From the NCBI RefSeq assembly GCF_023006325.1, contig NZ_JAINDF010000002.1, positions 186,001 to 250,000 on the forward strand: a stretch of DNA of 64,000 bases, written 5' to 3'. A program made the position numbers and the translations under genes. Positions 32,442-43,027 of the stretch are shown here, in pieces; position 1 is the stretch's first letter, and each line of letters starts with the position of its first letter. The notes under the pieces are model-generated. The model searched no databases. It was not told the DNA's origin and was given only the letters and a program-made list of their open reading frames with translations. The stretch comes from Kordiimonas marina. Its GTDB lineage: Bacteria > Pseudomonadota > Alphaproteobacteria > Sphingomonadales > Kordiimonadaceae.

Positions 32442-33347
32442 ATGGCGGAAGAATATGGCGGGCTGAAATCCAACCTGGGCTCTGAGGGCTGGTCCCTTCT
32501 GGGCTATGCCCGCGTTGCTGCCGCGCTTGTCGTCACGGTTCCCCTGGCTTCCCTTCAATATCTGATGGTCAATTTTGTGCCTGGCGCCTGGTGGCCGGTC
32601 GCGGGGCTTTGGCACCGGACAATCACCGCCCTTCTGGGGATCCGGGTTACGGTTGTCGGGCAGGAACGGCATGAAGGGCCGGTTCTCTATGCCGCCAACC
32701 ATATCTCCTGGCTTGATATCATGGTGCTCGGCGGCTTGTTACCGAACGCCAGCTTTATCGCCAAATCCGAAATTTCCGGTTGGGGGGTCATTGGCTCCCT
32801 GTGCAAGCTTCATAAAACCGTATTTGTAAACCGCTCGCGCCGCACCGATAGTGTGCGCCAGCGCGACAGCCTGACCGAGCGGGTGCGCGGCGGCGACAGC
32901 CTCATCCTGTTCCCTGAAGGCACATCGACAGATGGCATGCGTGTCTCGCGCTTCAAGTCGGCGCTCTTTTCCGTGGCCGAACAGGCGGATGCGGCGACGG
33001 AACATAATCTGGTCATCCAGCCGATCACGCTGGCCTATACCGAAATGAATGGGATGCCGCTTATCCGCTCGCAAAAGCCCTGGGTTGCCTGGGTTGGCGA
33101 TATGGAGCTTTTCTCCCACCTCCGGCAGTTCCTCGGCCGGGCCCGGGTGGAGGCGACGCTGGAATTTCATGCTCCGATCACGCTTGCGGAGGCCGGTGGC
33201 CGTAAGGAACTGGCCGCTTATTGTGAGCGCGAAATCCGCATGGGGCTCGAGCGGGCACACCGTGCCGAACTGCGCCATGGTCCGCGTGCAGGCCTGCCGG
33301 CACCGGCCGAGTCTCCGCTTCTGGGCGGGGACCAGCGCCTGGCCTAG
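32442..33347 (+). CDS. Lysophospholipid acyltransferase family protein (PlsC-like)
   Basis: 301 residues with one or two N-terminal hydrophobic segments (about 20-60). The acyltransferase motifs are NHISWLD (H-x4-D, catalytic), FVNRSRRTDS, and FPEGTSTDG. This matches 1-acylglycerol-3-phosphate acyltransferase, which makes phosphatidic acid at the inner membrane. A proline-rich tail ends the protein. It begins 21 bases after the fur-like gene and is followed by miaB, a conserved order in Alphaproteobacteria. Confidence 0.92.
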   Translation: MAEEYGGLKSNLGSEGWSLLGYARVAAALVVTVPLASLQYLMVNFVPGAWWPVAGLWHRTITALLGIRVTVVGQERHEGPVLYAANHISWLDIMVLGGLLPNASFIAKSEISGWGVIGSLCKLHKTVFVNRSRRTDSVRQRDSLTERVRGGDSLILFPEGTSTDGMRVSRFKSALFSVAEQADAATEHNLVIQPITLAYTEMNGMPLIRSQKPWVAWVGDMELFSHLRQFLGRARVEATLEFHAPITLAEAGGRKELAAYCEREIRMGLERAHRAELRHGPRAGLPAPAESPLLGGDQRLA

Positions 33348-33496
33348 GCCTTGGGCCCGCTTCCAAGGTTGACTCCTGAAGCTTGTTTGGTAGTCTCCGG
33401 CACCTTTTTGAGGGTCCCGGTGATGGCACGAAAATGCCCGATAACCGGGGCTGTGGCTGAGATAGATGATGTCCGAGCAGTGGACAGGAGTGCGCC

Positions 33497-34900
33497 GTGA
33501 GTAAGAAAGTCCATATCAAGACCTATGGCTGCCAGATGAATGTTTACGACAGTAAGCGTATGGCGGATGTCTTGAAGCCGCATGGCTATGAACTGTCGGA
33601 CGACGCTGAAAACGCCGATCTTGTCATCCTCAACACCTGCCATATCCGTGAAAAAGCGGCCGAGAAGGTCTATTCCGAAATCGGCCGCCTGCGCGCCACC
33701 AAGGATGAGAAGGCGGCCGACGGCAAAAATATGTTCATCGCCGTTGCTGGCTGCGTCGCCCAGGCCGAAGGGCCGGAGATGATGCGCCGCGCGCCCGCGA
33801 TCGACATGGTCCTCGGGCCGCAGACATACCACCGCCTGCCGGACATGCTGAAGGCAGCGGAAGAACAGCGCACCGGTGGGCGCCGGTCTGCCCGGGTGCT
33901 CGATACCGACTTCCCGGTCGACACCAAGTTCGACCACCTGCCGGATGACAGCACGTTCGACGGCCCGGCCGCGTTCCTGACCGTGCAGGAAGGCTGCGAT
34001 AAATTCTGCACTTTCTGCGTGGTGCCCTATACCCGCGGCGCCGAATATAGCCGCCCGGTGGCGGACATTGTTGCGGAAGCGAAACGATTGGTCGCGAAGG
34101 GTGTGGTCGAGATCACGCTCCTCGGCCAGAACGTCAACGCCTATCACGGCGATGACGGCCAGGGTGGCACCGCCTCCCTCGGCGAGCTCATCGCTGAGCT
34201 CGACAAGATCGAAGGCCTCGGCCGTATCCGCTACACCACCTCGCACCCGCGCGATATGGATGATGAGCTGATTTTCGCGCACCGCGATGTGGCATCCTGT
34301 ATGCCTTACCTGCATTTGCCGGTGCAAAGCGGGTCTGACCGTATCCTCGATGCCATGAACCGCAAGCATACCCGCGAAGACTATTTCGCCATCATCGACC
34401 GACTTCGGGCAGCAAACCCGGACCTGGCCCTGTCGTCCGACTTTATCGTCGGTTTCCCGGGCGAGACGGATGAGGATTTCGAAGCCACGCTCGACCTTGT
34501 GCGCCGGGTGAAATACGCCCAGGCCTACAGCTTCAAATACAGCCCGCGCCCGGGCACGCCCGCGGCAATCCTGGAGGAGCAGGTCCCCGAAGATGTGAAA
34601 AGCGAGCGCCTGGCCCGCCTGCAGGACCTGTTGAATGAGCAACAGTTGGCGTTTAACGAAGCTTCTGTCGGCAAGGAAATGGACATTCTGCTGGAGCGCG
34701 AAGGCAAATATCCCGGTCAGCTTCTGGGCCGTAGCCCCTACCTTCAGGCGGTCCATGTGGATGTCTCATCGGCTGACAATGCGCTGGACGCGGGGGCCGA
34801 TAAACCATACAGTGAATACATGGGCCGATTGGTTCGCGTGAAAATCGTCGAAAGCGGACCGAACAGTCTCAAAGGGGAACTTGTCAGCACGCTTTCGTGA
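33497..34900 (+). CDS. miaB: tRNA-2-methylthio-N6-dimethylallyladenosine synthase MiaB
   Basis: 467 residues: an N-terminal UPF0004 domain ([11 protein letters not shown]; Cys ligands also in LNTCHIRE and VAGCVAQ), the radical-SAM core with [15 protein letters not shown], and a C-terminal TRAM domain ([15 protein letters not shown]). It adds a methylthio group to i6A37 in tRNAs using two 4Fe-4S clusters. The ATG-like start is a GTG with AGGAG nearby (gacaggagtgcgccgtg). PhoH begins shortly after its stop. Confidence 0.97.
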   Translation: MSKKVHIKTYGCQMNVYDSKRMADVLKPHGYELSDDAENADLVILNTCHIREKAAEKVYSEIGRLRATKDEKAADGKNMFIAVAGCVAQAEGPEMMRRAPAIDMVLGPQTYHRLPDMLKAAEEQRTGGRRSARVLDTDFPVDTKFDHLPDDSTFDGPAAFLTVQEGCDKFCTFCVVPYTRGAEYSRPVADIVAEAKRLVAKGVVEITLLGQNVNAYHGDDGQGGTASLGELIAELDKIEGLGRIRYTTSHPRDMDDELIFAHRDVASCMPYLHLPVQSGSDRILDAMNRKHTREDYFAIIDRLRAANPDLALSSDFIVGFPGETDEDFEATLDLVRRVKYAQAYSFKYSPRPGTPAAILEEQVPEDVKSERLARLQDLLNEQQLAFNEASVGKEMDILLEREGKYPGQLLGRSPYLQAVHVDVSSADNALDAGADKPYSEYMGRLVRVKIVESGPNSLKGELVSTLS

Positions 34901-34943
34901 GGACGAAGGAGGCTGGCAAACAGGAGCCGCGAACCATTTGAAT

Positions 34944-35981
34944 ATGCACGCCAAGGCCAGCTCAGCGCCCGCACTCTCGGGTAAAGCGTCCGACAACCGC
35001 AAGAAAGTGGTTGAATTCGAAGATAACCGTCTCGCCGCCGTCGTTTTTGGACAGCATGACCGAAATCTAGCCCGTATCGAACAACGCCTCGGCGTTGTGC
35101 TCATCAACCGTGGCAACCGCATCGCGATCGAGGGCTCACCCGAGAGCACCAAGGTGGCGCGCGAAGTCCTGAACGATCTTTATGAAATGGCGCGTGATGG
35201 CCGCTCGATCGACATCGGTGATGTCGACGGCGCCGTACGCATGGCCGAAGGCTTACGCCCCGAAGGCACGGAGCCGCCGGCCTCCAACCGCCCGACCCAG
35301 ATGATGCCGCGCGTCGACAGCGACATGAAAATCACCACCCGCAACCGGGTGATCATGCCGCGCACGCCCGGCCAGGCGGACTATATCCGCAAGCTTAGCA
35401 AAAACGACATGGTGTTCGGTGTCGGCCCCGCGGGGACCGGCAAGACCTACTTGGCCGTCGCCATGGCGGTCGCCCGGATGCTGGCGGGCGAGATCGACCG
35501 CATCATCCTGTCGCGCCCGGCGGTGGAAGCGGGGGAGAATCTCGGCTTCCTGCCCGGTGACCTGAAGGACAAGGTCGACCCCTACCTGCGACCGCTTTAT
35601 GACGCGCTTTATGACATGATGCCGGCCGAACAGGTTGAAAAACGCATCGCCAGTAACCAGATCGAGATCGCACCGCTTGCCTACATGCGTGGCCGGACGC
35701 TTTCAAACGCCTATGTCATCCTGGACGAAGCCCAGAACACGACGCCGATGCAGATGAAAATGTTCCTCACCCGTTTTGGTGAAAACAGCCGCATGGCGGT
35801 CTGTGGTGATATAAGCCAGGTCGATCTGCCGAAAAATACCCGCTCGGGTCTTGCGCACGCGCTTGATGTCCTTGATGGTATCCAGGGCATCGCCGTAACC
35901 CGTTTCACCGGAGCGGATGTGGTACGCCACCCGCTTGTGGGCCGAATTGTCGACGCATATGGTGACGACGACGGCCGCTGA
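34944..35981 (+). CDS. PhoH family ATPase
   Basis: 345 residues. A small N-terminal KH-like domain (about 25-100, FEDNRLAAVVFGQHDRN) precedes the P-loop domain with GPAGTGKTYLA (Walker A) and VILDEAQNT (Walker B). PhoH proteins are ATPases associated with YbeY and RNA metabolism. The start is unclear: ATG at 34944, TTG at 34938 closer to an AGGAG, or a TTG inside miaB. It is followed by ybeY after 11 bases. Confidence 0.94.
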   Translation: MHAKASSAPALSGKASDNRKKVVEFEDNRLAAVVFGQHDRNLARIEQRLGVVLINRGNRIAIEGSPESTKVAREVLNDLYEMARDGRSIDIGDVDGAVRMAEGLRPEGTEPPASNRPTQMMPRVDSDMKITTRNRVIMPRTPGQADYIRKLSKNDMVFGVGPAGTGKTYLAVAMAVARMLAGEIDRIILSRPAVEAGENLGFLPGDLKDKVDPYLRPLYDALYDMMPAEQVEKRIASNQIEIAPLAYMRGRTLSNAYVILDEAQNTTPMQMKMFLTRFGENSRMAVCGDISQVDLPKNTRSGLAHALDVLDGIQGIAVTRFTGADVVRHPLVGRIVDAYGDDDGR

Positions 35982-35992
35982 TATAGAAGACC

Positions 35993-36568
35993 ATGACAGA
36001 CGATATTCCTCCCAGTAGCATCGGCCGGCCGACGATTAACGCGTTGCCCGGCCTCACCTTCGATCTTGATCTTGCCGATCCTGGCTTGGGGGACGATGCC
36101 GCCGTTCAGGCGACCCTTGAAGCCGCTGCCGTTCAAGCCCTTTCCGAAGCGCTGACACATCCCGATGCCGCGATGGAGCTTTCCGTGCGTGTGGTCGGGA
36201 ACGACGAAAGCCAAACGCTCAACCGGGACTATCGCGGCAAGGACAAGCCGACAAACGTGCTGTCATTCCCGGGGGTTGAGCCCGATGACCTGTCGGATGC
36301 TTTCCGCCTGTCCAAAATGGGCGGTCCGCCCGTGATGCTGGGGGATCTTGTGATCGCGGCACCCGTTGTGGTGCGCGAAGCGGCGGAACAGGACAAACCC
36401 CTCCTCGACCATTTGAGCCACCTGACGGTGCACGGCATCCTGCATTTGCTCGGCTACGACCATATCGAGGATGAAGAGGCTGAGGAAATGGAAGCGTTTG
36501 AAGCTGAAATCCTCGCGCATCTCGGCATAGAGGACCCCTACAGGGTGGAGCATGACGATGACCGATGA
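35993..36568 (+). CDS. ybeY: Endoribonuclease / rRNA maturation factor YbeY
   Basis: 191 residues with the metal site [11 protein letters not shown], the YbeY signature, and a preceding [12 protein letters not shown] segment. YbeY is involved in 16S rRNA 3' processing and 70S quality control. The N-terminal 40 residues ([19 protein letters not shown]) are an extension relative to E. coli and vary in Alphaproteobacteria. Its 3' end overlaps the CorC-like gene by 17 bases, suggesting coupled expression. Confidence 0.96.
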   Translation: MTDDIPPSSIGRPTINALPGLTFDLDLADPGLGDDAAVQATLEAAAVQALSEALTHPDAAMELSVRVVGNDESQTLNRDYRGKDKPTNVLSFPGVEPDDLSDAFRLSKMGGPPVMLGDLVIAAPVVVREAAEQDKPLLDHLSHLTVHGILHLLGYDHIEDEEAEEMEAFEAEILAHLGIEDPYRVEHDDDR

Positions 36569-37451
36569 CCGCGCCAAAAACGGCGGCGGCTTCTGGCGCG
36601 GCCTGAAGGAAAAACTGGGGTTCCGGTCCCAGGAAGTCACCTTGCGCGAAAGCCTGGAAGAAGCGCTTGAGGAGCATGAGGACGAAGCCCACGGCCAGAC
36701 CCTGGGCCAGGAAGAGCGCAAGATGCTCTTCAACGTGCTCGAATATGGCGCGCTGAGGGCCTATGACGTCATGGTGCCGCGCGCCGACATCATCGGCGTC
36801 CCTGTGGATACGGACTTCAACGGCCTGATCCGGCTGTTCGCCAATGCGGCACATTCCCGGATGCCGGTCTACCGCGATACGCTCGACGACGTTCTCGGCA
36901 TGGTTCATGTCAAGGACGCGCTCAAGGTCATGGCGGACGGTGATAACACGTCCGATTTCCGGATGGCGTTGATCCAGCGGCCCGTTCTCTATGTCGCGCC
37001 GTCAATGAAGGTGATCGACCTTCTGGCTCGGATGCGGGCGACCCGGACCCACATGGCCATCGTGGTCGACGAATATGGTGGTACGGACGGCCTGGTGACG
37101 GTTGAGGATATCGTTGAGGAAATCGTCGGTGAGATCGAAGACGAGCATGATGTCGTCACCGAGCCCGAACTGGTGCCACTGCCGGGTGGCGGCTATGACG
37201 CCGATGCCCGCCTGGAGGTGGAGGAACTTGAGGAAGTGCTCGGGTTCGACCTACTGCCTGAAGGCGACCGCGAAGATGTCGATACGCTCGGTGGGCTGGT
37301 GTTCAGCCTCGCGGGTTCCGTGCCTGAAATCGGAGAAGTCATCGTTCACGATAGCGGATGGCGTTTTGAGGTTGTCGATGCCGACCCCAGGCGCATATAC
37401 AAGGTACGCATCCATCCGCCCGTGAAGGACCAGCTGCCAAGCGATGACTGA
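36552..37451 (+). CDS. CorC-like hemolysin family protein with CBS domains
   Basis: 299 residues without membrane helices: an acidic N-terminus, two CBS domains ([13 protein letters not shown] to about residue 200, including [27 protein letters not shown] split over the pair), and a C-terminal CorC/HlyC transporter-associated domain. Relatives take part in magnesium/cobalt homeostasis. It sits between ybeY and lnt, overlapping both (17 and 8 bases), the conserved order. Confidence 0.94.
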   Translation: MTMTDDRAKNGGGFWRGLKEKLGFRSQEVTLRESLEEALEEHEDEAHGQTLGQEERKMLFNVLEYGALRAYDVMVPRADIIGVPVDTDFNGLIRLFANAAHSRMPVYRDTLDDVLGMVHVKDALKVMADGDNTSDFRMALIQRPVLYVAPSMKVIDLLARMRATRTHMAIVVDEYGGTDGLVTVEDIVEEIVGEIEDEHDVVTEPELVPLPGGGYDADARLEVEELEEVLGFDLLPEGDREDVDTLGGLVFSLAGSVPEIGEVIVHDSGWRFEVVDADPRRIYKVRIHPPVKDQLPSDD

Positions 37452-39090
37452 CCAAAACACGCAGACCTATGGTGCGGGGCCTTATGTTGCCCGCGCGCTC
37501 GACTGGCTTGACAGCCGCCCGGGGATAACACGACGCGCCTTCGCTTTCCTGCTCGGGCTTTTGCTGTCGCGCACCTTTTCGCCGGTGAACGCGTTCCCGC
37601 TTCTGTTCGTTGTGATCCCCTTCATGATCCTGCTGATCGACCGCGCCCGAAATGGCCGCGACGCTTTCGCCCAGGGCTGGTGGGTTGGCTTCGGCCTTTT
37701 TGTCATGGGGATGAACTGGGTCGGCTATAGCTTCACCCAGCAAAGCGCGATCCCGGCCGCCCTGGGGCCTGTGGCCGTCATCATCATGGCAGCGGTGCTG
37801 GCACTTTATATTGCCGTGACCTTCTGGGTCGCCTGGCGGCTGTGGCCCAAGGGCCCGTCGCGTATTCTTTATTTCGCGGCGGTCTGGACCCTGATGGAAG
37901 TCGCGCGCGGGACCTGGTTTACCGGGCTGCCATGGCTGCTTGTCGGCTCCGCCTGGTCGGACTGGCTTCCGGTTGCGCAGAGCGTTCTGTGGCTCAGCGT
38001 TTACGGCCTCACCTTCCTGACCATGCTGACCGCGGGCAGCCTCGTGGTGCTGATCGACAAGGGGACCGGCTGGCGCCGCTTCGGCTGGGCTGTGGGCGGG
38101 ACACTGTTGATGGCGGCGGTCGCGCTTGCCGGTTTCATCCGGCTGGAAGAGGGCAAGACCCATTATCATATCGGTCTGTCCATGCGTCTTGTGCAGGCCA
38201 ATGTGCCGCAGAAGGAAAAATGGGTCACACGGCTGATCGACGATCATTTCGAGCAGTATATGAAACTGTCGCGCCAGGGGGATGCCCATGGCCGCGCCCA
38301 CGGTATTCGCCTGCTCATCTGGCCGGAAACGGCAGTCCAGCGGGAGGATTTCGACCGGGAAGGCTCGCTCCTGCGCTGGCAGGTTTCGCGGCTTCTGGAA
38401 TATGGCGCCTTCGCCATCACCGGCGCCCCCCGGTATGAGCGCAAGGCGGATGGCCTCCATTTCTACAACAGCCTGTTCGCGATTAATTCCCAGGCAGACC
38501 TGTTTGCCCGCTATGACAAGGTCAAGCTGGTGCCGTTCGGCGAATATATCCCGTTCGAAAGCTTCTTCAAAAAGCTGGGCCTTGAACAACTGGTCGGTGG
38601 GTCGGCTTTCACGTCGGGGGAACGCCATCAGGTCATCCACCTGCCGGGCATCCCGACCTTCTCGCCGCTTATCTGTTATGAGGTCATCTTCCCGGGCCAT
38701 GCTTTCCCGCCGGGGCAGCGGCCGGACTGGCTGCTGAATATCACCAACGACGGTTGGTTCGGTATGACCGAAGGTCCGCACCAGCATCTGGCGCTTGCGC
38801 GGCTTCGGGCGATCGAGGAAGGCCTGCCGCTCGTCCGGTCCGCCGGTACCGGCATCAGCGCCGTCATTGACCCCTATGGCCGGATCATCAACCAGATGGG
38901 CCTGGGCCGGAAGGGCGTGCTGGAAAGCCCCTTGCCGCGTCCGAACCCGGCGCCGATGATCCCGTCCGCGCTCAGGATTATGCTGACGCTCATCCTGTCG
39001 GCGGTGATCATCATGGTGCGCATGTGGCGTCACACCATCCCGGGGACGTCCGCGGATCAGGATTCCAAGGACGCCGAAGAGGCAAAATAG
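37444..39090 (+). CDS. lnt: Apolipoprotein N-acyltransferase Lnt
   Basis: 548 residues: about seven to eight membrane helices in the first 230 residues, then a nitrilase-type catalytic domain facing the periplasm. The triad is Glu in WPETAVQ, Lys in YDKVKLVPFGEYIP and Cys in ICYEVIFP. A final helix lies near the C-terminus. It adds the third acyl chain to lipoproteins such as the FKBP lipoprotein encoded in this window. It overlaps the CorC-like gene by eight bases and precedes trmB. Confidence 0.96.
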   Translation: MTDQNTQTYGAGPYVARALDWLDSRPGITRRAFAFLLGLLLSRTFSPVNAFPLLFVVIPFMILLIDRARNGRDAFAQGWWVGFGLFVMGMNWVGYSFTQQSAIPAALGPVAVIIMAAVLALYIAVTFWVAWRLWPKGPSRILYFAAVWTLMEVARGTWFTGLPWLLVGSAWSDWLPVAQSVLWLSVYGLTFLTMLTAGSLVVLIDKGTGWRRFGWAVGGTLLMAAVALAGFIRLEEGKTHYHIGLSMRLVQANVPQKEKWVTRLIDDHFEQYMKLSRQGDAHGRAHGIRLLIWPETAVQREDFDREGSLLRWQVSRLLEYGAFAITGAPRYERKADGLHFYNSLFAINSQADLFARYDKVKLVPFGEYIPFESFFKKLGLEQLVGGSAFTSGERHQVIHLPGIPTFSPLICYEVIFPGHAFPPGQRPDWLLNITNDGWFGMTEGPHQHLALARLRAIEEGLPLVRSAGTGISAVIDPYGRIINQMGLGRKGVLESPLPRPNPAPMIPSALRIMLTLILSAVIIMVRMWRHTIPGTSADQDSKDAEEAK

Positions 39091-39128
39091 CCTTTGCGTG
39101 CGCCCGCCTTTGCGCTATAGGGCGGGCC

Positions 39129-39860
39129 ATGACCGATACGCCTGAAAATAACACCGAAGACAAGACCGGCTTTGTAGGCCCGGAGCGCCGCTTTTTCGGC
39201 CGCCGCAAGGGCAAGCCGCTGTCGGGCCGCAAGCAGTCCATGATGGATGAGCTGTTGCCGCGCCTTTCTGTCACTGTGCCTGAAGGCGACACCATGATCG
39301 ACCCGGCGGCGCTGTTTGGCGCGCCGAAGAAAGAACTATGGCTAGAGATCGGGTTCGGCAAGGGCGAACATCTGGCCTGGCAGGCCCAGGCGCACCCGGA
39401 CGTGGGCCTGATCGGCTGTGAGCCGTACCTCAACGGTGTGGCCGGTCTTCTGGCGCACATCGAGGATAACGATATCCAGAATATCCGCATCTATGGCGAC
39501 GATGCCCGCCATGTGATCTGGAAGCTGCCGGACGCGTCGGTTGACCGGGTCTTCCTGTTGCATCCGGACCCATGGCCGAAGACGCGCCATGCCCGCCGGC
39601 GGTTCGTTGGCCGCCATAACCTGGATGATCTTGCGCGGATCATGAAGGACGGGGCTGAATTCAGGGTGGGCACCGACCATCCGATCTACCGCGAATGGAC
39701 CGCGCTTCAGATGAGCGGCCGGACCGATTTCGAATGGCTGGCGAACGGCCCCGAAGACTGGCTTACCCGCCCGGACGATTGGCCGGAAACCCGCTATGAA
39801 GCCAAGGCGCTTGAAGGCCGGGCAACCTATTTCCGCTTCCGGCGCGTGCCCCGCGGCTAA
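39129..39860 (+). CDS. trmB: tRNA (guanine-N7-)-methyltransferase TrmB
   Basis: 243 residues. S-adenosylmethionine-binding motif LEIGFGKGEHLAWQA near residue 75, then GCEPYLNGVAGLLAHI and the TrmB signature FLLHPDPWPKTRHARRRF. It methylates G46 of tRNA. The basic N-terminal 45 residues (RRFFGRRKGKPLSGRK) are typical of alphaproteobacterial forms. In rhizobia and relatives an XRE regulator and metK lie between lnt and trmB; here only 38 bases separate them. Confidence 0.96.
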   Translation: MTDTPENNTEDKTGFVGPERRFFGRRKGKPLSGRKQSMMDELLPRLSVTVPEGDTMIDPAALFGAPKKELWLEIGFGKGEHLAWQAQAHPDVGLIGCEPYLNGVAGLLAHIEDNDIQNIRIYGDDARHVIWKLPDASVDRVFLLHPDPWPKTRHARRRFVGRHNLDDLARIMKDGAEFRVGTDHPIYREWTALQMSGRTDFEWLANGPEDWLTRPDDWPETRYEAKALEGRATYFRFRRVPRG

Positions 39861-39876
39861 GGACCGAATCGGTCCT
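39860..39876 (+). terminator. Hairpin at the trmB stop, possible terminator
   Basis: A seven-pair stem aggaccg/cggtcct with an AAT loop starts at the last base of the trmB stop. There is no T run after it, so termination is uncertain. Confidence 0.35.
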
Positions 39877-39945
39877 CGCTTCAGACCCCGGCAAGCCCAT
39901 GTGGCTTTGGCGTCTCAAAGGCAGGCGGTGCCTATAATTCTTCAC

Positions 39946-39974
39946 TTGCCCGAGCGGCCCACAGGCGTTATATA
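39946..39974 (+). promoter_or_regulatory. Putative promoter of the rimP-nusA-infB operon
   Basis: TTGCCC (39946-39951), a 17-base spacer and TATATA (39969-39974). The transcript would have a leader of about 130 bases before rimP, with a hairpin at 40013-40030. Confidence 0.55.
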
Positions 39975-40012
39975 GATGCCGCTTCTCCTAGAGTATTGGT
40001 CTTTATTCCGGG

Positions 40013-40030
40013 AGTGGGCTTAGGCCCACT
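40013..40030 (+). other. Leader hairpin upstream of rimP
   Basis: A seven-pair stem AGTGGGC/GCCCACT with a four-base loop in the 5' leader. No T run follows, so it is not an attenuator of the usual kind. It may affect leader stability or protein binding. This leader does not contain the tRNA-fMet gene found at this place in enterobacteria. Confidence 0.4.
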
Positions 40031-40113
40031 GTTGCGATAGCCTATACCCTAAGAACTGTGGCCGTGTAGCGTTTTGGCCCCGGCAAGAGCCGGAAGCAGA
40101 AAGGACTGGATTG

Positions 40114-40641
40114 GTGAGCGAAGCCGCGAATCAGATTGCTGAGATCATTGAAAATACCGTCGAATCCCTGGGGTTTGAACTGGTACGGGTCACCTATGGC
40201 GGTGGCCGGAAACCGACTCTGCAAATCATGGCCCAGCGGCCTGACGGCACCATGAGCGTTGATGACTGTGCGCGCCTGTCGCGTGAAGTATCGCTGATCC
40301 TCGATGTCGAAGATCCACTGCCGGGGGAATATCTCCTCGAAGTCAGTTCACCCGGTATCGACCGGCCGCTGACCCGGCCGAAGGATTTCGAACAATGGGT
40401 CGGCTTCGACGCCAAGGTCGAGCTCGGTACGCAGATCGATGGCCGCCGGCGGTTCCGCGGGCGTATGCTGTCCTTCGATGGCAAGACGCTGGTGATGGAT
40501 ACCGACGAAGGTGAAGTTTCGCTGGACTTTGATGATATTGCCAAGGCGAAGCTGCTCCTGACGGATGAGCTTCTGGAAGCGGTGCAGAAACAGGCCCGTA
40601 ACCATGACGATGCCGAGGCGGAAGTCCTGGCGGAAAAATAG
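40114..40641 (+). CDS. rimP: Ribosome maturation factor RimP
   Basis: 175 residues with the RimP two-domain form: N-terminal IIENTVESLGFELVRVTY, the DDCARLSREVSLILDVED and YLLEVSSPGIDRPL signature, then a C-terminal Sm-like beta domain (FRGRMLSFDGKTLVMDT). It is needed for 30S subunit maturation. The start is GTG, with AAGGA about eight bases upstream. First gene of the operon leading to nusA, infB, rbfA, truB, rpsO and pnp. Confidence 0.95.
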   Translation: MSEAANQIAEIIENTVESLGFELVRVTYGGGRKPTLQIMAQRPDGTMSVDDCARLSREVSLILDVEDPLPGEYLLEVSSPGIDRPLTRPKDFEQWVGFDAKVELGTQIDGRRRFRGRMLSFDGKTLVMDTDEGEVSLDFDDIAKAKLLLTDELLEAVQKQARNHDDAEAEVLAEK

Positions 40642-40701
40642 AGTTTTTGGCAGGCGCCGGGGGCCTTGGTCCCGTGCCTCAAAAGCAATGGAGTGAATGT
40701 A

Positions 40702-42360
40702 ATGGCACCTGCTGTCAGTGCAAACAGGCTGGAACTGCTGCAAATCGCGGACATGGTTGCCCGCGAGAAGGCGATTGATAAAGATATCGTGTTGGAGGCG
40801 ATGGAAGAAGCCATCCAGAAAGCAGCGCGGTCTCGCTATGGTGCGGAAAACGAAATCCGGGCCCAGATCGACAAGAACACCGGCGACATTCGCCTGTTCC
40901 GCGTTCTGGAAGTGGTTGAAGACGTCGAAAATCCGGCGGTGGAAATCAGCCTCGAAGACGCCCGCGAAGACAAGCCGGACGCCGAAGTGGGTGACTATCT
41001 GGCCTCGAGCCTGCCGCCGATGGACTTCGGCCGTATCGCGGCCCAGACCGCCAAGCAGGTCATCGTCCAGAAGGTGCGCGACGCTGAGCGTCAGCGCCAG
41101 TATGACGAATATAAAGACCGTGTCGGTGAAGTGATCACCGGCATCGTCAAGCGCGTTGAATATGGCAACGTGATTGTGGATCTCGGGAAAGCCGAGGCGA
41201 TCATGCGCCGGGATCAGGTTATCCCGCGGGAGCATATCCGCCAGAACGAGCGTATCCGTGGTTACATTTACGAAGTCCGCCGGGAAAACCGCGGCCCGCA
41301 GATTTTCATGTCGCGGACGCGCCCCGAATTCATGGCCTCCCTGTTCGCGCAGGAAGTGCCGGAAATCTATGATGGCATCATCGAGATTCGCTCGGTCGCC
41401 CGTGATCCGGGTTCGCGCGCCAAGATCGCCGTTATCTCGAATGACAGCTCGATCGATCCGGTCGGTGCCTGTGTCGGGATGCGCGGCAGCCGCGTGCAGG
41501 CTGTTGTGAACGAGCTTCAGGGCGAGAAGATCGACATTATTCCGTGGTCGCCCGATGTGGCTTCCTTCATCGTCAATGCACTGCAGCCGGCCGAAGTGAC
41601 CAAGGTGGTGCTGGATGAAGAACGTACCCGGGTTGAAGTCGTGGTGCCGGATGAGCAGCTTTCGCTCGCCATCGGCCGTCGCGGCCAGAACGTGCGTCTG
41701 GCGTCGCAACTGACCGGCTGGACCATCGATATCATGACGGAAGCCGAGGAATCGGAGCGCCGTCAGGAAGAGTTCATGGCGCAGAGCCGCCGCTTCATGG
41801 AAGCGCTCGATGTCGATGACACGCTGGCGCACCTCCTGGTGGCTGAAGGCTTCACCGAGCTTGAAGAAATCGCGTATGTCGAGCCGGAAGAACTTCTGTC
41901 CGTCGAAGGCTTCGATGAAGACCTGGTGACCGAACTTCAGCGTCGTGCCCGTGACTTCCTGGAAGCCGAAGCCCGTGCCGCTGATGAACGCCGGGTCGAG
42001 CTGGGCGTTGAAGACGCGCTCGCCGATGTTGAAGGCCTGACGCCGCAGATGCTGGTTGCTCTCGGTGAAGCCGAAGTGAAGACGCTTGAAGACTTCGCCG
42101 GCTGTGCCGCCGATGAGCTGACGAGCAAGGAAGATGGTATCCTGAAGGGCTTCTCTCTCGCAGAGGATGTCGCCAGCGATATGATCATGTCCGCACGTGT
42201 GGCTCTGGGCTGGATTTCGGCTGAGGATGCTTTCGGCGGCAACGAAGAAGCTGCGGAAGAAGGTGATGTTGAAGCGGAAGCTGCGGCTGAAACTGAAGCT
42301 GAAACTGAAGCCGCTCCGGCTGCTGAGGCACCGGCCGTGGAAGAAGAGCCTCGGGCCTAA
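40702..42360 (+). CDS. nusA: Transcription termination/antitermination factor NusA
   Basis: 552 residues: an N-terminal RNA-polymerase-binding domain, S1 domain ([19 protein letters not shown]), two KH domains ([39 protein letters not shown]), and C-terminal acidic repeats of the HhH type ([20 protein letters not shown]). It ends in an alanine/glutamate-rich tail. NusA governs pausing, termination and antitermination at rRNA operons. GGAG lies upstream of the ATG. Internal order and length match Alphaproteobacteria. Confidence 0.97.
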   Translation: MAPAVSANRLELLQIADMVAREKAIDKDIVLEAMEEAIQKAARSRYGAENEIRAQIDKNTGDIRLFRVLEVVEDVENPAVEISLEDAREDKPDAEVGDYLASSLPPMDFGRIAAQTAKQVIVQKVRDAERQRQYDEYKDRVGEVITGIVKRVEYGNVIVDLGKAEAIMRRDQVIPREHIRQNERIRGYIYEVRRENRGPQIFMSRTRPEFMASLFAQEVPEIYDGIIEIRSVARDPGSRAKIAVISNDSSIDPVGACVGMRGSRVQAVVNELQGEKIDIIPWSPDVASFIVNALQPAEVTKVVLDEERTRVEVVVPDEQLSLAIGRRGQNVRLASQLTGWTIDIMTEAEESERRQEEFMAQSRRFMEALDVDDTLAHLLVAEGFTELEEIAYVEPEELLSVEGFDEDLVTELQRRARDFLEAEARAADERRVELGVEDALADVEGLTPQMLVALGEAEVKTLEDFAGCAADELTSKEDGILKGFSLAEDVASDMIMSARVALGWISAEDAFGGNEEAAEEGDVEAEAAAETEAETEAAPAAEAPAVEEEPRA

Positions 42361-42396
42361 GGTCCGGGGCCCGCACCGAAGATCGGCAGGGTAACC

Positions 42397-43026
42397 ATGC
42401 GGGAACGACGGTGCGTCTTGAAAATGCAGGCCGAAGCAGAGGAAAGTCTGGTTCGGCTGGTCCTTGACCCTGATGGCACCCTGGTGCCGGATGTGGCGGC
42501 CCGTCTGCCGGGACGCGGTGTATGGGTCAGTGCCGATGCGGCGCTGATTGACGCGGCGGTAAGTTCGGGGCAGCTCGCGAAAGCGGTTAGCCGGTCCTTG
42601 AAGACCGGGGTTCCGCGGAGCGCGGTGCCAGAGGACCTTTCGGCGCAGATCGACCGGCTTTTGGTCAGGCGCCTTCTGGACCGGTTGGGGCTTGAACAGC
42701 GCGCCGGTCACGTGGTGACAGGCTTTGACAAGATCAAAGCCGCGCTGGCGAAAAGAGGGGCGGGCAAGCCGCGCCTCCTGCTCGCCGCCACCGACGGTGC
42801 CGACGACGGGCGCCGGAAATTGAAGGCCGCTGTGGGCGATACTGTGCCCGTGGTAGCGCTGTTTGACCGGGAAGCGCTTTCGAAAGCGCTCGGTCGGGAT
42901 AATGTTGTGCATGTGCTGCTGATGAACAGCGGCGGTGCCGATAAGTTTGAGGCCGATGTTGGCCGATTGATGATGATGCGTGGGGTTGCCCCACTGACTT
43001 GTGACGCACAAGGGAACGAAGGTTAA
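42397..43026 (+). CDS. RNA-binding protein, YlxR (DUF448) plus L7Ae-like domain
   Basis: 209 residues. The N-terminal YlxR/DUF448 domain ([29 protein letters not shown]) is followed by an L7Ae/L30e-like domain ([27 protein letters not shown]). This fusion at the nusA-infB junction is typical of Alphaproteobacteria. It probably binds RNA, perhaps in ribosome or RNase P related processes. The stop is one base before the infB ATG. Confidence 0.9.
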   Translation: MRERRCVLKMQAEAEESLVRLVLDPDGTLVPDVAARLPGRGVWVSADAALIDAAVSSGQLAKAVSRSLKTGVPRSAVPEDLSAQIDRLLVRRLLDRLGLEQRAGHVVTGFDKIKAALAKRGAGKPRLLLAATDGADDGRRKLKAAVGDTVPVVALFDREALSKALGRDNVVHVLLMNSGGADKFEADVGRLMMMRGVAPLTCDAQGNEG

Positions 43027-43027
43027 T

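Noticed and set aside
39861-40110. tRNA-fMet gene (metY) upstream of rimP
   Set aside because: No cloverleaf or T-loop GGTTCGAATCC sequence is present; only two hairpins and a promoter are found.
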